Of a stretch of DNA of 64,000 nucleotides, positions 60,632 through 64,000 are shown piece by piece (positions within the stretch are counted from its first letter, which is position 1; each line of letters starts with the position of its first letter). Position numbers and translations under genes: made by a program. The stretch spans positions 1-64,000 of the forward strand of contig JAWKHS010000014.1 in NCBI GenBank assembly GCA_041394705.1, written 5' to 3'. This DNA comes from Vicinamibacterales bacterium. GTDB lineage: Bacteria; Acidobacteriota; Vicinamibacteria; Vicinamibacterales; UBA2999. Under the pieces are notes generated by a model, which was given only the letters and a program-made list of their open reading frames with translations, did no database searches and was not told the DNA's origin.

Positions 60632-61591
60632 TCAGTAGTAGCGACGCAGGTCCATGCCCTTGTAGAGCGACGCGACCTGGTCGGCGTACCCGTTGAACGG
60701 GAGCGTCTTCCTGCGGAAGAACTCGCCGATGCGGCGCTCGGTCTTCTGGGTCCACCGGGGATGGTCGACGTCCGGGTTCACGTTGGCGTAGAACCCGTAC
60801 TCGTCGGCCCGCGTCTGCTGCCAGGTGTTGAGCGGCTCCCGCTCGACGAAGCGCACGTTGACGATCGACTTGATCCCCTTGAAGCCGTACTTCCACGGCA
60901 CCACGAGCCGGATCGGCGCACCGTTCTGGTTGGGCAGCACCTCGCCGTAGAGGCCCACCGCGAGCATCGCCAGCGGGTGGAGCGCTTCGTCCATGCGCAG
61001 GCCTTCGGTGTAGGGCCACTGCAGCACCGGTTCGCTCTGGCCCGGCATCTGTTTGAGGTCCACGAGCGTCTTGAACTGGACGTACTTGGCCTTGGAGGTC
61101 GGCTCGAACCGCTTCACGAAGTCGGCGAGGGGAAAGCCGTTCCACGGCACCACCATCGACCACGCCTCGACGCAGCGCATCCGGTAGATCCGCTCCTCGA
61201 GCGGGAACCACTTCAGGATGTCCTCGATGTCGTACGTGCCGGGCTTCGCACACTCCCCTTCGACCTTCACCGACCAGGGGCGCGGCTTCAGCGAATGGGC
61301 GTTGCGCGACGGGTCGCCCTTGTCCAGACCGAACTCGTAGAAGTTGTTGTAGGTCGTGACGTCGCGGTACGAGTTCATCTTCTCGTCCGTGACGCTGAAC
61401 GGGCTCTTCTTGAGGTCGCCGAGCTTCTGCGCCGACGGATTCTGCGCCGATGCGGCGTCCGGCGTCCCGAGACCTGTGGCGAGCGCCGCGGCCGCGACGC
61501 CGGCCGCGCCGATGAACTCACGCCGCCGGAGGTAGAGCTCCCGCGGGGTCACGTCCGATTCGCGCAGGTCAGGCGTCTGCTTGATCAGCAT
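60632..61591 (-). CDS. msrP: Periplasmic methionine sulfoxide reductase catalytic subunit MsrP
   Basis: A 319-residue Mo-molybdopterin enzyme that repairs oxidised Met in periplasmic proteins. A Tat signal (RRREFIGAAGVAAAALATG) is near residue 25. The Mo-ligand Cys is in RMRCVEAWSMVVPW and the end block DLRRYY fits. I chose the ATG at 61591 (MLIKQTPD), which overlaps the end of the glycosyltransferase gene by 23 nt. msrP and msrQ form the standard pair. Confidence 0.94.
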   Translation of the reverse strand: MLIKQTPDLRESDVTPRELYLRRREFIGAAGVAAAALATGLGTPDAASAQNPSAQKLGDLKKSPFSVTDEKMNSYRDVTTYNNFYEFGLDKGDPSRNAHSLKPRPWSVKVEGECAKPGTYDIEDILKWFPLEERIYRMRCVEAWSMVVPWNGFPLADFVKRFEPTSKAKYVQFKTLVDLKQMPGQSEPVLQWPYTEGLRMDEALHPLAMLAVGLYGEVLPNQNGAPIRLVVPWKYGFKGIKSIVNVRFVEREPLNTWQQTRADEYGFYANVNPDVDHPRWTQKTERRIGEFFRRKTLPFNGYADQVASLYKGMDLRRYY

Positions 61592-62330
61592 CTGATGAGC
61601 CTCGTTCGAAAAGGGTCCCAGGATCATACCTGCGAGCCAGCCGTTCCGGCGAGACGCCGGCACCGTAGAGCCCGAGGGTCACCAGGTTTGCCGCACTCTG
61701 CCGCACCCAGCCCCGCGCCTCCCACCGCCGGGCCGAGGTCGTCAGCCCAAGGGTGAGATGTGCCAGGCGCCCCCGCCGTTTCAGGCGCCGGATGAACTCG
61801 ACGTCTTCCATCAACGGGATCGGTTGGAACCCACCTAGGGACTGGAACACCGCGCGGCGCGCAAAGATTCCCTGGTCGCCGTACGGCAGATCGAACAGCC
61901 GCACCCGCAGCGCCACGCCCCGCTCCAGGAGCCGCGCCTGCCAGGCGTCGGAGTCCAGCCGGAAACGGAAGCTGCCGCCAGCCACCGCGGCCTCCGCGTT
62001 CAGGCCCCGGAACGCTCCGAGCCAGCCCGGCGGCAGGCCGCTGTCCGCGTGCACGAACCACAGCCAGGTCCCCGAGGCGGAGGCCGCGCCCCGGTTCAGT
62101 TGCGTCCCCCGGCCCGCGGGGCCCTCCACCCACAGGACGTCCGGCCGCGCTTCGCGGAGGGGACGGCTGCCGGCACGGGTCGCCCGGTCATCGGCCGACG
62201 ACACGATCACCTCCACGTCGGGCGCCGGCACCAGCTGCGCCAGGAGGCGCGCGAGCGGGACGGCGTCGCCGCGCACCGGAATCACGACGCTGACGAGCGG
62301 AGAAGGCCCCCCCACCGGCACCGCGCCCAT
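61569..62330 (-). CDS. TIGR04283-family glycosyltransferase (arsenosugar-linked)
   Basis: A 253-residue GT-A-fold family 2-like glycosyltransferase. SVVIPVRGDAVPLARLLAQL opens the domain, GRGTQLNRGA and FVHADSGLP (Asp site) follow, then PYGDQGIFARRAVFQSLGGF and LMEDVEFIRRLKRRG. It matches the TIGR04283 group. It shares an operon with msrPQ and the TIGR04282 protein. A TACTAT hexamer overlaps the ATG at 62330; a GTG at 62321, 7 nt after it, is a plausible leaderless start. The radical-SAM ArsS enzyme is not in the window. Confidence 0.9.
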   Translation of the reverse strand: MGAVPVGGPSPLVSVVIPVRGDAVPLARLLAQLVPAPDVEVIVSSADDRATRAGSRPLREARPDVLWVEGPAGRGTQLNRGAASASGTWLWFVHADSGLPPGWLGAFRGLNAEAAVAGGSFRFRLDSDAWQARLLERGVALRVRLFDLPYGDQGIFARRAVFQSLGGFQPIPLMEDVEFIRRLKRRGRLAHLTLGLTTSARRWEARGWVRQSAANLVTLGLYGAGVSPERLARRYDPGTLFERGSSDADQADA

Positions 62331-62344
62331 AGTACCGTCAGGCC

Positions 62345-62992
62345 ATGACCCCCCACGAGGTTGCCGAGCTCCTCTCGCTGACGGGACACGAGCTCCGGGC
62401 GCCCGCCGGTGTCATCGGCGGGTACCTGGGGCTGCTCGAAAAGCACGCCGACGCGCTGTCGCCGGCGGATCGGCGCGCCGTCGCGGGCGCGCGACGCGCG
62501 CAGGAGCTGATCGTCGAGCTCCTGGATCAGCTCCGACACGTGGCCGCCATCTGGTCGACCGACGGACGCCAGCGTCCGACGGCGCGGACGGCCGTCGCCG
62601 AGGTGGCCGCCCTCCTGCGATCCGGCGTGACCGACGTGGTCACGGAGGTGGCCTACGACGCGGCGTCGGTCGTGGGCGACGTGCCGCTGACGCGCGAGGA
62701 ACTGGCGCTGGTGGTGGACGCGATGGCCCAGGTCGTCGTGCGCGAGCACGGCGGCGTGCTCCGCTGCCACGTCTGGCGCGATGCCGCGTCGGCCCACGTG
62801 GAGGTCACGACCACCGCACCCGCCCAGGACGCGCTGCCGCGCCCGCCGTTCTCGCGCTACCGGGGCGGCCTCGGCCTCGCGCTGGTCCGCGCGCACGCGC
62901 TCGTGGAGGGCGCCGCCGGGCAGATGGCGCCCATCGACGAGGCGTCGTCGCGCGGCATCCGGGCTACGCTGCCGCTGCTCCCATCCATGTGA
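62345..62992 (+). CDS. Short histidine-kinase-like protein without a complete ATPase domain
   Basis: A 215-residue cytoplasmic protein. The HisKA-like part (about 5-70) has LTGHELRAPAGVIGGYLGLLEK with the phospho-acceptor His. The HATPase-like part (about 95-210) keeps only the G2 box GGLGLALVRAHALVEG and the end RATLPLL; the N and G1 boxes are missing. There is no sensor domain. It may bind or relay phosphate without ATP, or be a degraded kinase. Its start is only 14 nt from the divergent glycosyltransferase start. Confidence 0.75.
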   Translation: MTPHEVAELLSLTGHELRAPAGVIGGYLGLLEKHADALSPADRRAVAGARRAQELIVELLDQLRHVAAIWSTDGRQRPTARTAVAEVAALLRSGVTDVVTEVAYDAASVVGDVPLTREELALVVDAMAQVVVREHGGVLRCHVWRDAASAHVEVTTTAPAQDALPRPPFSRYRGGLGLALVRAHALVEGAAGQMAPIDEASSRGIRATLPLLPSM

Positions 62993-64000
62993 GCACGCGG
63001 TCGCGCAGCGCCGTCACCGGCACCAGGCGGCGGAAGTACATCGACGCCACCGCCATCACGCCGTAGCACACGAGGATCCGCACGGCCGACTGCGCCACCA
63101 TCGACCAGTCGGCCATGAGCGGGTCGAGCGCGTACATCACGGGCATGTGCGCGACGAACACGAAGACGGTCTGGGCCGACAGGAACTCGGCCGCGTGCGA
63201 CGGCCCGAGCCGCCGCGTCAGGTGGTAGAGCCCCCAGCACGTGCCCAGGTAGAGCGTCGACACGGCCGCCGACAGCACCAGGCGCATGCCCGTCGACGTC
63301 CCGCCGGTGACAGGCCGAAACGGCCCGAACATGTCGAGCGGGATGCCCAGCGCGGGCTGGGCGACGAGCCACGCCAGGCCCAGCACCACGAGCGCCCAGC
63401 CGAGCGCGCCGCCCTTCACGGGCGTCGCCGGGCCGGCCATCGCCGCCTGCCCGGCCGCGCGGCCCAGCAGGAAGCACCCGAACCAGTTCGGCAGGATCAT
63501 GTACGCCTGGAACCCTCCCAGGTGGTCCCAGGCGTAGGCCCGCACGGCGATCTCGACGGCGAGCGTGCCCACGAGGACGGGAGTCGTCACCGTCACATGC
63601 CGGAACAGCAGCGCCCACGCCACGATCAGGTGGATGTAGGTGCCGATGTACCAGGTGGTGGGATTCGCCGGGAAGTTGTTCACGAGCACGTTGGCGCCGA
63701 AGACCAGCGGCGTGAAGTTGCTGAGCCTGGCGCCGCCGTCCACCGCGAGCCCGATGACCGACAGGAGCACGGCGAAGAGCCCGCCAACGAACATGATCTC
63801 GAACAGCCGGCGGACCACGACGGTGCCCACGGGCCGGCGCTCCGACGCCAGCGAGTAGCCGGCCACGAACACGAACAGCGCCACGCCCAGCTGCTTGGGA
63901 AAGATCGGCGGGAAGTACTCGTTGATCGTCCACCCCGCCACGTGCCCGTAGACGACCAGCGTGATGCCGATGGCCTTGAGCCAGTCGATGAACGCCAGCC
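62964..64000 (-). CDS. Acyltransferase-3-family membrane protein (partial)
   Basis: The gene reads in from the right edge; about 345 residues are visible and the N-terminal start is outside. IDWLKAIGITLVVYGHV matches the first conserved block of acyltransferase-3/OpgC-like proteins, where the His is catalytic. About ten membrane segments follow. These enzymes O-acylate sugars or surface polymers; the acceptor is unknown. Its 3' end overlaps the end of the short kinase gene by 29 nt. Confidence 0.85.
   Translation of the reverse strand, partial: LAFIDWLKAIGITLVVYGHVAGWTINEYFPPIFPKQLGVALFVFVAGYSLASERRPVGTVVVRRLFEIMFVGGLFAVLLSVIGLAVDGGARLSNFTPLVFGANVLVNNFPANPTTWYIGTYIHLIVAWALLFRHVTVTTPVLVGTLAVEIAVRAYAWDHLGGFQAYMILPNWFGCFLLGRAAGQAAMAGPATPVKGGALGWALVVLGLAWLVAQPALGIPLDMFGPFRPVTGGTSTGMRLVLSAAVSTLYLGTCWGLYHLTRRLGPSHAAEFLSAQTVFVFVAHMPVMYALDPLMADWSMVAQSAVRILVCYGVMAVASMYFRRLVPVTALRDRVLTWMGAAAA

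Overview
The window is very GC-rich and codes densely on both strands. It looks like an Acidobacteriota chromosome, probably near the Vicinamibacteria. The signs are a PadR regulator overlapping a long 'duplicated orphan' (ADOP-type) ABC permease, two large Oar-like TonB receptors with an N-terminal carboxypeptidase-regulatory domain, lipoprotein sulfatase-TPR fusions, paired FMN alpha-hydroxy-acid oxidases and a multihaem cytochrome. The taxonomy is an inference from gene families; no rRNA gene is present. One tRNA (initiator Met) is present.

Layout. 1-4.2 kb: end of a molybdenum hydroxylase operon (Mo subunit, FAD subunit, cytochrome b, small protein). 4.2-6.5 kb: a frame-broken secreted P-domain/Fn3 protein lying between two copies of the 3' end of an HD-GYP gene. 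6.6-15.5 kb: HD-GYP protein, QueD, hybrid sensor kinase without its phospho-accepting His, Smr protein, PadR/ADOP pair, YwiC-like protein. 15.7-21.9 kb: permuted D-amino-acid-oxidase-like lipoprotein, AhcY, metallo-beta-lactamase protein, mini flagellar-rod-like protein, tandem PARP-type zinc-finger protein, two small membrane proteins, ECF sigma factor. 21.9-30.6 kb: DUF4345/metallo-beta-lactamase fusion, formylglycine-generating enzyme, and a minus-strand five-gene operon (PfpI, sulfatase, SphA-like porin, AIM24, and a gene with an in-frame amber stop). 30.9-44.3 kb: MFS transporter, triple-GAF sigma-54 activator, HtrA protease, membrane Ser/Thr kinase, two Os1348-like small proteins, DUF4136 protein and secreted unknowns. 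44.5-56.6 kb: two TonB receptors, FMN oxidases, GNAT, DinB, tRNA and an octahaem cytochrome. 56.7-64 kb: an operon of glycosyltransferase, MsrP, MsrQ, DUF2064 protein, lipoprotein and sulfatase-TPR protein; then a short kinase and an acyltransferase that runs off the window.

The most interesting signal is regulatory. Six transcription units between 23.4 and 44.4 kb carry sigma-54 promoters (GG-N10-GC). Five of these have, about 100-126 bp upstream, a shared palindrome CTG-N12-CAG (core YCCCGATCSG). A sigma-54 activator with three GAF domains lies in the middle (32106-35156). This points to a local regulon linking a sulfatase operon, a metallo-hydrolase, envelope proteins and two Os1348-like peptides that have no RiPP maturation genes nearby.

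A second theme is damage: one gene has at least four frame changes, one has a single frameshift and one has an amber stop. They may be real decay or assembly errors. A third theme is enzymes lacking key residues (sensor kinase H to R, FMN oxidase H to Y). Several genes also have a -10-like hexamer only 7-10 nt before the start codon, suggesting leaderless transcripts.
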